From Lachnospiraceae bacterium (GTDB lineage Bacteria; Bacillota; Clostridia; Lachnospirales; Lachnospiraceae), in NCBI GenBank assembly GCA_024687125.1, contig JAILFA010000081.1, positions 1-64,000 of the forward strand: a stretch of 64,000 nucleotides of DNA, written 5' to 3'. Positions 19,921 through 28,200 of the stretch are shown piece by piece. Made by a program: the position numbers and the translations under genes. Position 1 is the first letter of the stretch. Each line of letters begins with the position of its first letter. Under the pieces are notes generated by a model. That model worked only from the letters and a program-made list of their open reading frames with translations, had not been told where the DNA came from and did not search any database.

Positions 19921-19949
19921 TTGAAATCGCCGTTTGCTAATGGTATGAT
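19921..19949 (+). promoter_or_regulatory. Promoter of the DUF4143 ATPase gene
   Basis: TTGAAA (19921-19926) and TATGAT (19944-19949) are separated by 17 bases. The upstream side is occupied by the 23-bp repeats and the start region by an inverted partial copy. Confidence 0.75.
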
Positions 19950-19991
19950 TCTGTGTGGATAGAATATTGATTTTACTTTTGGAGTTGTCAA

Positions 19992-21284
19992 ATGATGGAA
20001 GGATATATCAAACGGATCTGTGACGATGAGCTAAAGGATAAACTGGAGGCTTTCGGCGCTGTGCACATCACCGGTCCCAAGTGGTGCGGCAAGACCACGA
20101 CGGCAAAACAGTATGCGAAAAGCTATATCGAAATGCAGGATCCGGATAAACGGGAGAGTTATCTGGAGACTGCCAGGGTAAAACCATCCAATCTGCTTGT
20201 GGGTGACAATCCGCGACTGATCGATGAATGGCAGATCGCACCCAATCTATGGGATGCCGTCAGGGTGTCTGTCGACAGGAGAAAACAGGAGGGGCTCTAT
20301 ATCCTCACGGGATCGAATTCCATTGACAGAGAAGAAATCATGCATACAGGGACAGGGCGGATCGATGCTCTTCAGATGTATCCGATGAGCCTGGCCGAGA
20401 CAGGAGAATCAACCGGCTCCATATCCATAAAGCAGCTCTTTCAGGAGAAACATCTTTCGGACGATGAGCATGTCTCAAAGATTTCCCTCGATGAACTGAT
20501 CTTCGCGGCTTGTCGCGGCGGGTGGCCGTCGTCGCTTAACAAACGCTCGGATAAAGCAAAACTCATGATCGCGAACAGTTATTTTGAAGGGCTTTGCCGG
20601 GAAGACGTAACTAACGTTGACGGTAAAAAGAGAAATGAAACCGGAACCAGGCTGCTGCTCAGATCCTATGCGAGGAATGTTTCAACGATCGCCGGTAACC
20701 GCCTGATCCTCAAGGATATCCGCTCAAATTTCGATATGAGCGAGAGCAGTTTTTATGAGTACACGGAGGCATTACGTAAACTCTATATCATCCAGGATGT
20801 CGAGGCATGGTGTCCGGCAATCCGCTCCAAAACCGCGATCCAGGCATCAGATAAGAAAGAATTTGTCGATCCTTCGATCGCTGTAGCCGCTCTTGGCGCG
20901 GATCCCGATTTTTTCCGCATGGACCTTAAGACCTTTGGCTTCATCTTTGAAACATTATGTATCCGGGATCTTAAAGTCTATTCCGGTGCTCTGGGCGGGA
21001 GAGTGTCTTACTACCGTGATCGTTACGGACTGGAAGCGGACGCGGTTCTGCATCTTCAGGACGGACGCTATGCACTGATCGAATTCAAGCTCGGGAGCGC
21101 GGGTATCGAAGAGGGGGCATCACATCTCAACAAGATCGAGGAACTCGTCAAAAAGTATAATGAAACCGAAAAACAGGTGCCGCTCCGTCTGCCGGATCTC
21201 AAACTGGTCATCACCGGAACGGATTACGGATATGAGCGCGAGGATGGCGTCATTGTTGCTCCGATCGGCTGTCTGGGGGCATGA
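19992..21284 (+). CDS. AAA-type ATPase with C-terminal DUF4143
   Basis: The 430-residue protein has an N-terminal AAA domain: Walker A GPKWCGKT (28-35), a Walker-B-like RLIDEWQ and a TGSNS sensor stretch. The C-terminal DUF4143 part carries a PD-(D/E)XK-like core (LEADAVL then ALIEFKLG), a nuclease-type fold, though activity is not proven for the family. Members are common as scattered single genes in gut anaerobes; their role is unknown. GGAG precedes ATG 19992 (an ATG 3 bases further is possible). The gene is monocistronic with its own repeat-flanked promoter, which suggests self-contained regulation and horizontal spread (inference). Confidence 0.87.
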   Translation: MMEGYIKRICDDELKDKLEAFGAVHITGPKWCGKTTTAKQYAKSYIEMQDPDKRESYLETARVKPSNLLVGDNPRLIDEWQIAPNLWDAVRVSVDRRKQEGLYILTGSNSIDREEIMHTGTGRIDALQMYPMSLAETGESTGSISIKQLFQEKHLSDDEHVSKISLDELIFAACRGGWPSSLNKRSDKAKLMIANSYFEGLCREDVTNVDGKKRNETGTRLLLRSYARNVSTIAGNRLILKDIRSNFDMSESSFYEYTEALRKLYIIQDVEAWCPAIRSKTAIQASDKKEFVDPSIAVAALGADPDFFRMDLKTFGFIFETLCIRDLKVYSGALGGRVSYYRDRYGLEADAVLHLQDGRYALIEFKLGSAGIEEGASHLNKIEELVKKYNETEKQVPLRLPDLKLVITGTDYGYEREDGVIVAPIGCLGA

Positions 21285-21287
21285 AAA

Positions 21288-21316
21288 AAGACCTCTTTCA
21301 AGGCCTTTTCACAATG
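21288..21316. terminator. Weak bidirectional terminator-like hairpin
   Basis: AAAAGACCT and AGGCCTTTT pair with one mismatch around a six-base loop just after the DUF4143 stop. The T-run is 4 on the plus strand and 6 on the minus strand. Confidence 0.4.
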
Positions 21317-21564
21317 CACACACTGTGCAGCCAACAAAGTTGACGATTTGGAAAACTCTTTATTTGAACTCGTAGTTCGAATTCAGAGGGCTCTTGTCAA
21401 GTATGATAAAAATACATGGTCTTACCATGGCGGGCCACTACTCCCCGCTGGCATCGGGCGTGGCGAAACGGAACGATACCCGCTGATGGAATGTGGATCC
21501 ATCCGCGCAGCATGCTGCGGCCGAAGCATGCTTGGCTGCCGGTATTGTTCACTGGGGGCTTTCA
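21317..21564. other. Gene-poor stretch with several short palindromes
   Basis: I find no convincing gene here; an 80-codon frame at 21348-21590 has no ribosome binding site and an unlikely composition. Four perfect palindromes stand out: GAACT-cgt-AGTTC (21366-21378), CATGGT-ctt-ACCATG (21415-21429), GCAGCATGCTGC (21508-21519) and AAGCATGCTT (21524-21533). The first half is AT-richer than the surroundings. It could hold operators for the AEC gene or be decayed sequence. Confidence 0.4.
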
Positions 21565-21593
21565 TTGACTTTTCCGATATCCGAGAATAGAAT
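21565..21593 (+). promoter_or_regulatory. Promoter of the AEC transporter gene
   Basis: TTGACT (21565-21570) and TAGAAT (21588-21593) are exactly 17 bases apart. Six bases after the -10 box an ATG begins a 14-codon mini-ORF. Confidence 0.7.
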
Positions 21594-21599
21594 ATCACC

Positions 21600-21644
21600 A
21601 TGATCAAAACCACTGCGGAAAAAGAATCGGGCTCAGACAGATGA
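21600..21644 (+). CDS. 14-codon leader mini-ORF overlapping the AEC start
   Basis: This frame encodes MIKTTAEKESGSDR and stops with TGA overlapping the AEC start (ATGA at 21641-21644). Its ATG coincides with the predicted transcription start, so it would be read from a leaderless message. The AEC start itself has no Shine-Dalgarno sequence, so the mini-ORF could supply ribosomes by coupling (inference). Confidence 0.4.
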   Translation: MIKTTAEKESGSDR

Positions 21645-22636
21645 TCAGTCCGATGATCATCGTCGAGCAGATGCTGGTGATCTGCATCCTGATCCTGATC
21701 GGCGCATTCCTGCATAAAAAGGCACTGCTCACCGATGTCGGTGCGGCGCAGATCTCCACCCTCATTGTCCATGTGACGAACCCGGCGATCATGCTTTCCT
21801 CGGCGATCGAAGAGGAGTCTGCGATCCCGGCCGCGGAGATCGGGCAGGCGTTCGCGCTGGCTGTATCGGCCTACGCGCTCGCGGCGGGGGCCGGCTATCT
21901 TATCGCAAGGCTCCTTAAGACCGATGCCGGTGACCGGATCGCGATCGTGATGATGACGATGTACGCCAATGTCGGCTTCATCGGCATCCCGCTTGTCCTC
22001 GCGACGCTCGGGACAAGAGCGATGGTCTATGTCACGATCAACAATCTCGTCTATTCACTTCTTTTCTACACCACCGGGATCCCGCTGATCAAGCGCGCCG
22101 CAAGACTGCACGGCGGGGGCGAGGCGTCAGACCCGAAACCCGACGAACATCGTTCGTCCTGGAAGAGCATCCTGAAAAGTCTGCTCCATATCGGCACGAT
22201 CGCCGCGGTGCTGAGCATCTTTGTCTACCTGTACCATCCGGCGGTTCCTGCGCTGATCTCGGACCCGCTTCTTTATGCGGGACGCTGCACGACTTTTCTG
22301 TCGATGCTCGTGCTGGGCGTCTCCGTGGCTGCCTCACCATTAAAGGAATTCCTTACGGATATCAAAGTCTGGTGTTTTATCCTGCTCAGGGGCCTGGTTG
22401 TCCCGATCGCTGTGACGCTGATCCTTTCTCCCTTTATTGCTGATCAGCTGCTGCTCGATACCGTCCTGATCCTGCTGGCCGTACCGTCCGGGAGCCTCCC
22501 GATGATCGTTTCACGGGAGCTTCATCTCGATGACCGCCTGTTCTCGCGCGGCATCATTCTCTCAACGCTGATCGCTCCGGTCACCATCCCTGTCGCCATG
22601 ACCGCGATGCACGCTGTCATGGAACTTCTTCACTGA
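21641..22636 (+). CDS. AEC-family transporter
   Basis: This 331-residue integral membrane protein has about ten segments in two five-helix halves and matches the auxin efflux carrier (AEC) family, whose bacterial members move malate, malonate or other organic acids. Family-like patterns include the paired N in TNPAIMLSSA and the GFIGIPLVLATLG stretch in the first half, and the PSGSLPMIVSRE stretch in the second. The substrate is not predictable. The start at 21641 lacks a ribosome binding site and overlaps the mini-ORF stop. Confidence 0.88.
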   Translation: MISPMIIVEQMLVICILILIGAFLHKKALLTDVGAAQISTLIVHVTNPAIMLSSAIEEESAIPAAEIGQAFALAVSAYALAAGAGYLIARLLKTDAGDRIAIVMMTMYANVGFIGIPLVLATLGTRAMVYVTINNLVYSLLFYTTGIPLIKRAARLHGGGEASDPKPDEHRSSWKSILKSLLHIGTIAAVLSIFVYLYHPAVPALISDPLLYAGRCTTFLSMLVLGVSVAASPLKEFLTDIKVWCFILLRGLVVPIAVTLILSPFIADQLLLDTVLILLAVPSGSLPMIVSRELHLDDRLFSRGIILSTLIAPVTIPVAMTAMHAVMELLH

Positions 22637-22733
22637 ATTTCCATGGATCGTTTCACAAGTATACCTTTAGGATGTATTACGTCCCCTTTTCTTTGTGGTT
22701 TCATAGACGGCGAGGAAAGGGGGTAGTGATACC

Positions 22734-23891
22734 ATGAAGAAAAGGCAGCTGAATAAAAAGATCGCGGCGGCTGCGATCCTGTGCCTGACGGCGGCACTGC
22801 TCGGCGGCTGTTCGGACAGCAAGGAAAAAACCGCTGAGACCAAAGAGGAAAAGAAGCAGGAGGAATCCGTCAAGGAAGAACCTGCTGAAGTCAAAGAGCC
22901 GGAAGAGACCGGGGAAACCGAAGAGAGTGAAGAAGATCTGTTCATGGGATCCACGGAGCTCATGGACTATTTCGGATCCAACATCGATGATCTGATGGGG
23001 CCTTTCCCGGCACTGGAGATCTTTGCGCAGGAAGGATCCTATACGCCGGCAGGCGCACAGTATATGGACAAGCAGGAGACCGCGGCGGACGGATCGCTGG
23101 CAGGACCCTGGTTTGATGTCGACGAGAATTTTGATATCGTGGGGCTCAGCTACAGCGGGACAAAGTACACTGTAAGCGGGATCGCGGTCGGAACGCCGAT
23201 GCAGGACGCGGCAGCGATCGCGAAAAAAGACGGCTGGACGTTCCGGAGTGTCGAATTTGAGCACGGGACCGGTTACGGTGTCGGCGTATATATGAAGGAC
23301 GATCTGACGATGGCGGTCTCTTCCGATGCGGAAGCGGCGTTCGGGAGTGAGACGGAGGATGAGCTCTCCGGGAATGTGGCACGCGTTCTCGTCTATCTGG
23401 ACAACGCAGCAGCCGGTACCGGAGACGGCGCGGGGATCATGGCGCTCACGGTCGCGACGGATCACACCGATATGAATTCCATCCGGAACGAAGTGAATAC
23501 GGACGGAACATATAATCAGCAGTGGCTTTCCGCTGACGGGGCCTTCGTGCTGACGAACATTGCGACAACCACGGAATTTCCCGCGGACGGACAGACGCTC
23601 GAGGACTATGCCGCTGAATACACGGCCAAGGTGCTGCAGGACCGCGATATCACCGTGCAGAAGGTCGAAGGGGATGAGGCTCTTTCCGCAAAGCTGACCT
23701 ACCCGGCCTACAGGATCATCTGGACGAGCGGCTCCAACGAGGACAGCCGGCAGGGCGTCGGCGTCGTCATCCTGACTGACGGACTGAGCTTCTATTGCGG
23801 CTATGACTGTTCTCTGGATGATTATGAGGACTTGGGCAAGGGATTTGAAACTATACTCAGTGACACAGAAATGACTATGGAGGCGAGATGA
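22734..23891 (+). CDS. Putative lipoprotein with acidic linker
   Basis: A 385-residue exported protein: basic start, hydrophobic stretch and lipobox LGGC, then a Lys/Glu-rich linker of about 50 residues and a folded C-terminal part of about 300 residues with no recognised family. GGAAAGGGGG precedes the start. It overlaps the next lipoprotein gene by ATGA, so the pair is probably co-expressed on the cell surface. Confidence 0.78.
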   Translation: MKKRQLNKKIAAAAILCLTAALLGGCSDSKEKTAETKEEKKQEESVKEEPAEVKEPEETGETEESEEDLFMGSTELMDYFGSNIDDLMGPFPALEIFAQEGSYTPAGAQYMDKQETAADGSLAGPWFDVDENFDIVGLSYSGTKYTVSGIAVGTPMQDAAAIAKKDGWTFRSVEFEHGTGYGVGVYMKDDLTMAVSSDAEAAFGSETEDELSGNVARVLVYLDNAAAGTGDGAGIMALTVATDHTDMNSIRNEVNTDGTYNQQWLSADGAFVLTNIATTTEFPADGQTLEDYAAEYTAKVLQDRDITVQKVEGDEALSAKLTYPAYRIIWTSGSNEDSRQGVGVVILTDGLSFYCGYDCSLDDYEDLGKGFETILSDTEMTMEAR

Positions 23892-24724
23892 TCATGAAAA
23901 AGAAGATTTTGATGATGCTGCTTGCGTGTGTTCTTGGGACTTCTCTGCTTGCGGGATGCGGCGAGAGCTCTGAGAAAAAGGATAAGAAGGCTGCCGAAGA
24001 GACAGAAGACGAAGAGGACGAAGAAGAACCCGAGGAGGAGAGCGATCCGGAAGAAGAGGAAGAAGAGCCGCAGGGTCTCGTGCAGGAGCTGGTGGAGGTC
24101 ACCGGGGACGAGGCGGACGAAGAGCCCTTCACGGACAATTCGGCATATGCCGGCTACTGGGTCAACGAGGAGGAGAACATTCTCCTGTCGATCGGTTTCA
24201 ATGACGATCTGTGGATGATGATGGAAAACTCCGCCGACGGTCAGATCATCGCGAGCGGCAACTACGATTTCACCAGAGAATCCGTCAATCTGTGGGACAC
24301 CGACGGGAATTTCTATATGACGCTGGATCTGTCCACGAGCGGAGATCTGCTGGACTCCAAGACGATGACCGTTTACAAACCTGCGATGGATGGAAGCGAC
24401 AGCAGGGGGGATATGCGGGAGATCAGCTTCATGGAAGGCCTCTGGGTGCTTGACGGTGACACGAATGATACGCTTCAGATCATCGGGGATGTGGCAGACC
24501 TTTACAGCGGGACTTTCGTCCACACGTCTTCCGACGGGACTGTGGTCGAAGGCACCGTGAAATTTGAGACGGAAAAGAATCCCGATGATACGGAGACGTA
24601 CTGGTACAATTTCTACACATCGGACGGAGCGTTCTGGGAGGGATACTGCCTTCCCGACGGTCCCGTAGGCGACGATATGTATTTCGGACAGTCCGGAGAA
24701 CCGCACTACAAGCGTGCATCGTAA
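23888..24724 (+). CDS. Putative lipoprotein with long acidic linker
   Basis: A 278-residue lipoprotein with a lipobox LAGC, then an unusually acidic linker of Glu, Asp and Pro over residues about 25-65 and a compact beta-rich C-terminal domain. ATG 23888 overlaps the preceding stop; a second in-frame ATG at 23894 is equally possible. The end pattern (YWYNFYTSDGAFWEGY) suggests a lipocalin-like or similar barrel, but no family can be assigned. Confidence 0.75.
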   Translation: MIMKKKILMMLLACVLGTSLLAGCGESSEKKDKKAAEETEDEEDEEEPEEESDPEEEEEEPQGLVQELVEVTGDEADEEPFTDNSAYAGYWVNEEENILLSIGFNDDLWMMMENSADGQIIASGNYDFTRESVNLWDTDGNFYMTLDLSTSGDLLDSKTMTVYKPAMDGSDSRGDMREISFMEGLWVLDGDTNDTLQIIGDVADLYSGTFVHTSSDGTVVEGTVKFETEKNPDDTETYWYNFYTSDGAFWEGYCLPDGPVGDDMYFGQSGEPHYKRAS

Positions 24725-24736
24725 TACCGGACACTA

Positions 24737-24765
24737 TGGAAAAAGCAAAGGCTGTTTGCTATACT
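24737..24765 (+). promoter_or_regulatory. Promoter of the histidine kinase gene
   Basis: A good TATACT -10 (24760-24765) with a weak TGGAAA -35 (24737-24742) 17 bases away. An ATG starts 5 bases after the -10 box. Confidence 0.5.
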
Positions 24766-24770
24766 GCAGG

Positions 24771-24803
24771 ATGAACCTTTACAGTATGGGAGGTATCCTG
24801 TGA
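24771..24803 (+). CDS. 10-codon leader mini-ORF overlapping the kinase start
   Basis: It encodes MNLYSMGGIL and ends in TGA that overlaps the GTG start of the kinase (GTGA, 24800-24803). The codons for MGG also form the kinase's ribosome binding site (GGGAGG). The ATG lies at the predicted transcription start. Confidence 0.35.
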   Translation: MNLYSMGGIL

Positions 24804-26950
24804 ACGAAAAGAAACACCGATTTTCCGGACTGATCGAGCTGATCGTGCCCAGAGGCAGCGATATCCAGGCGGCTGCGTTCAATATCCTGGCCTGCTGCGG
24901 GATTGCTGTCAGTATCCTTACCGCGTTCTATAATCTCTGGATCGGGCTGGGGATCGAAACGGTCCTGGAGTGTATGGCGGGCGTTGTGTTTTCAGTGTGT
25001 CTGCTGGCTTACACCAGACACACCGGAAATTACCGGCTCGCGATGATCCTGACGGTACTGGGCATTTTCATCGGTCTGTTCAGCCTGCTGTTTTTCTCCG
25101 GAGGCGGCTACCACAGCGGGATCCCATACTTCTTTATCTTTGGCGTGGTCTTTACGGCATTCCTGCTGGAGGGCCGGATCGCCTGGATCCTGATCACTCT
25201 GGAACTTCTGTGGTATGCGGGACTGTGCATCTACACCTGGCTGTATCCGCAGCCGTCCGCTACGATGCACGATGAAGAGACCTTCATGCTGGATGTCGTG
25301 GTATGCGAGACGATCGTATCCATCAGTCTGGCGGTCACGATGTATCTGCAGATCCGCGTATATCGGAACAAACAGAAGGAACTGAATGCCGCGATCCATG
25401 CCGCCGAAGAGGCGAACCGGGCCAAGAGCGATTTCCTGGCCAAGATGAGCCACGATATCCGGACGCCTCTCAACACGATCATGGCCACGAATGAACTCGT
25501 GGTCGCCAACACCTCCTCGGCACGGATCCGTGAATGGGTCAATGACAGTAATATATCCGCCCGGATCCTGCTCTCCCTGATCGATGATATGCTGGACCTG
25601 ACCAGGATCGAGGCCGGGCGCATGGAACTGCTGGAGGAACCGTGGGATACAAAGCGTCTGTTTGAGGAGACGGTCAGGCTCTGGAAGTCGCAGGCGGATA
25701 AAGCGGGTCTGACATTTTCCTGTGAGGTGCCTTCCTCCCTGCCTTCGTTCCTGGTCGGCGATGAAGGTGTGATCCGCAAGATCACCAACAACCTGCTGAG
25801 CAACTCCGTCAAGTATACCAAGAGCGGGACGATCTGGCTGCGCGTCGGCTGGGACAGGGATCTTACGATCGAGGTCGAGGATACCGGCATCGGTATCGCA
25901 CCGGAATATCTTGAGACGATCTTCAAACCCTTTGCCAGAGGCGTGCAGGAGGTCTACCGGGAGACCAGCGGAAGCGGCCTGGGACTTGCGATCGTCAAGG
26001 AACTGGTGGACGCGATGGGCGGCAGTATCGAGTGCCAGAGCACACCAGGTACCGGAACAAAGTTCAGCGTCCGGCTGCCACAGAAGATCTATGACGGAAC
26101 CAAGCGCCTGCTTCCCAGGAAACAGGCAGAGAATACGACAGGAAGGCCTTCCAAGCAGTTTATCGCTCCGGAGGCTCGTATCCTCGTGGTAGATGACAAT
26201 CCGCACAACCGCAAGGTCGTCGAGGGCTTCCTGGAGCCGGCGCTCATCCAGACGGATGACGTGGAGAGCGGTTTTGAAGCGCTCGAGATGATCGATATCA
26301 AGGAGTATGACCTCGTCCTCATGGACCTCAGAATGCCCAAGATGGACGGTGCGGAGACGCTGGAACGGATCCGCAGGGAATACCCGGATTTCCATACGCC
26401 GGTCGTGGCGCTCACAGCGGATATCATGAACGGGATCGAAGAAAAGCTTCTTTCTCAGGGGTTTGCCGCTTTTCTGTCCAAGCCGGTCAGTTCGGCCAGA
26501 CTTTTTGAGATGATCGCGCGGTTCATCCCGGACAAGGTCGTATGGCTCGAAACCGGTGAGAAGGAAGGGCTGACACTCGCACAGGTTGAGGCGAGTCAGG
26601 ATCTGATGATGCCTTACGGGATCGATCTGAAGCTGGCACTGGAGTACAACGCCGGCGACACCGGAGAGTTCCTGACCAGAGCGGGGCTTTTTGATGAGTA
26701 CGCCGATGAGACGATCGACGGACTGTCTCACGCGGATCCTTTTGAAAATTATTATCTGCAGGCACATTCCCTGAAATCCATCGCCAAGGGTGTCGGTGCT
26801 TATCTGCTGGCGGAGCTTGCGGAAGCTGTGGAATTCAGACATGACGATGCGTTCACAAGATCGCTCCATCCAGCGATCGTAGAGGAATACCAGCGGGTGA
26901 GGAGAGGACTGTCCAGACTCAGGGAGGAGGTTGTGTATCGGAATGAGTAA
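24800..26950 (+). CDS. Hybrid histidine kinase (TM-HisKA-HATPase-REC-Hpt)
   Basis: This 716-residue phosphorelay protein has an N-terminal membrane region of about six helices (residues 25-185), then HisKA with phospho-accepting H218 (KMSHDIRTPLN), a HATPase domain (N box NNLLSNSVKY, DTGIGIAP, GSGLGLAIVK), a receiver domain with D509 (LMDLRMPKMDG) and a C-terminal Hpt-like domain with H656 (QAHSLKSIAKG). No extracellular sensor domain is evident, so the membrane helices themselves may sense. It starts with GTG behind GGGAGG. It overlaps the response regulator gene and directly precedes the secretion locus. Confidence 0.9.
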   Translation: MNEKKHRFSGLIELIVPRGSDIQAAAFNILACCGIAVSILTAFYNLWIGLGIETVLECMAGVVFSVCLLAYTRHTGNYRLAMILTVLGIFIGLFSLLFFSGGGYHSGIPYFFIFGVVFTAFLLEGRIAWILITLELLWYAGLCIYTWLYPQPSATMHDEETFMLDVVVCETIVSISLAVTMYLQIRVYRNKQKELNAAIHAAEEANRAKSDFLAKMSHDIRTPLNTIMATNELVVANTSSARIREWVNDSNISARILLSLIDDMLDLTRIEAGRMELLEEPWDTKRLFEETVRLWKSQADKAGLTFSCEVPSSLPSFLVGDEGVIRKITNNLLSNSVKYTKSGTIWLRVGWDRDLTIEVEDTGIGIAPEYLETIFKPFARGVQEVYRETSGSGLGLAIVKELVDAMGGSIECQSTPGTGTKFSVRLPQKIYDGTKRLLPRKQAENTTGRPSKQFIAPEARILVVDDNPHNRKVVEGFLEPALIQTDDVESGFEALEMIDIKEYDLVLMDLRMPKMDGAETLERIRREYPDFHTPVVALTADIMNGIEEKLLSQGFAAFLSKPVSSARLFEMIARFIPDKVVWLETGEKEGLTLAQVEASQDLMMPYGIDLKLALEYNAGDTGEFLTRAGLFDEYADETIDGLSHADPFENYYLQAHSLKSIAKGVGAYLLAELAEAVEFRHDDAFTRSLHPAIVEEYQRVRRGLSRLREEVVYRNE

Positions 26951-27548
26951 TAAACGGGTGATGATCATCGATGATGACGCCGAAGTGCTGCGCCTGATGA
27001 AGGGGCAGCTCGGCGCGCTTTACGATGTGAAGGGCTTTCTCTCCGGTGCGGACGCACTCGCGTCCCTTGCGGAAGGAAGCAGCGCGCCGCAGCTGATCCT
27101 GCTGGACATCGCCATGCACGGGATGGACGGTTATGAAGTGCTCAGCCGTCTGAAAGCCGATGAAAAGTTCAAGCGTATCCCTGTCGTCTTTCTGACCGGC
27201 ATGACGGATGAGTTTTCCGAGTGCAAGGGTCTGGAAATGGACGTGGTCGATTATCTGAAAAAACCGGTGGCCGGCAAGGTGCTGCTCGCGCGGGTCCAGC
27301 ACTATCTGGATCTGTACTCCACGACCACGGAGATGGGCAAGCTCGATGAGAGCAGGCTCACATCTCTTGTCGAGCCGCTGACCGAGCGCGAACTGGAGGT
27401 GGCGCGCCTCATGGCGGAGTTCCGCTCGGACCGCGAGATCTGTGACATTCTGTATATTTCCATGCCCTATACCAAAAAACTCGTTGCGGCGGTCAAGGAA
27501 AAACTCGGTCTGGAAAAGCGCGGCGACATCAGGCGATATCTTGTATGA
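26943..27548 (+). CDS. Response regulator with LuxR-type HTH
   Basis: This 201-residue protein has an N-terminal receiver (acidic pair DDD 10-12, phospho-acceptor D55 in LILLDIAMHGMDG, conserved K in LKKPV) and a C-terminal LuxR-type helix-turn-helix (LTERELEVARLMAE then VKEKLGLEKRGDIRRYL). It is the probable output of the neighbouring hybrid kinase through its Hpt. ATG 26943 is chosen as it directly precedes the receiver fold; a TTG at 26931 would abut the ribosome binding site. The gene overlaps the kinase stop by 8 bases. A target promoter is not identified; the secretion genes begin 117 bases downstream. Confidence 0.88.
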   Translation: MSNKRVMIIDDDAEVLRLMKGQLGALYDVKGFLSGADALASLAEGSSAPQLILLDIAMHGMDGYEVLSRLKADEKFKRIPVVFLTGMTDEFSECKGLEMDVVDYLKKPVAGKVLLARVQHYLDLYSTTTEMGKLDESRLTSLVEPLTERELEVARLMAEFRSDREICDILYISMPYTKKLVAAVKEKLGLEKRGDIRRYLV

Positions 27549-27664
27549 ACATGAAAGTATACTTTTGGTATCTATGACAGATCTTCAGATTTGCTTATTA
27601 TTTACAGGTATGCTTTTTCTTTGGGGACTCTGTTGACCGGAACATTTCTGCCGGAGAGGATCGT

Positions 27665-28183
27665 ATGATGGGTGACGTGGAACTGAAAAACAGCAGCAGC
27701 GAGGAGACCGCGGCTCTGTTTGTTTCTGCGCAGAAAAAAGTGGCAGCTCAGGAGGAAGCAAGAAAACAGGCCGAAGAGGAACGGATCAGACAGGAAGCCG
27801 TCCAGGCGGAGGTCCGCCGGATGGAGGCTGAGATTGAAGCGCGCCGGATCATCGCCGAAAGAGAGCGCAAAGCGCTTGAGGCGGCCGGCCAGGCTGAGGA
27901 TCAGGAAGAGAAAGCTGCCGATAAAGCTCCCGTCAGCAAGCAGAAGACTGCTGATCCCGGCGTTATGCGGTGGATCGATACGCACCGCAGATGGCTGCCG
28001 CTGATGGTCATTCTCGGTGTCGGCATCGTCGCTTTTCTTGTGGTATTTTTGCTGCTTAAGATCTTTGGCGCAGACACACCGCCGGTTCAGCCCGAAACGA
28101 AGTCTGTCGGTGCTTATGTGATCTATGATACTGCATATTGTGAGAATTCTGACTGCATGCTCACGGAGCCTGCGGAGATTTAA
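27665..28183 (+). CDS. Coiled-coil membrane protein with EETAALFVSA motif, paralogue 1
   Basis: First of three tandem paralogues upstream of essC. Order of parts: short variable start, the motif EETAALFVSAQKK (Thr15), a Glu/Arg/Ala-rich coiled coil (about 25-85) with VRRMEAE in common with its neighbours, a membrane helix (about 115-137) and a short tail of about 35 residues outside, with two cysteines (YCENSDC). The 172-residue protein lacks the folded outer domain present in the other two. GGAGAGGA precedes the tandem ATG. No known family is recognised. The coil would be cytosolic and the tail outside. Confidence 0.82.
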   Translation: MMGDVELKNSSSEETAALFVSAQKKVAAQEEARKQAEEERIRQEAVQAEVRRMEAEIEARRIIAERERKALEAAGQAEDQEEKAADKAPVSKQKTADPGVMRWIDTHRRWLPLMVILGVGIVAFLVVFLLLKIFGADTPPVQPETKSVGAYVIYDTAYCENSDCMLTEPAEI

Positions 28184-28200
28184 AGGAGGAACAGACAGTC

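Noticed and set aside
21348..21590. 80-codon frame between the DUF4143 and AEC genes
   Set aside because: No ribosome site, odd composition (clustered Cys/Gly/Arg), and it runs through the palindromes and the AEC promoter.
27574..27636. 20-codon hydrophobic frame MTDLQICLLFTGMLFLWGLC before the secretion operon
   Set aside because: It could be a small membrane peptide, but no ribosome site or convincing promoter at the right place is visible.
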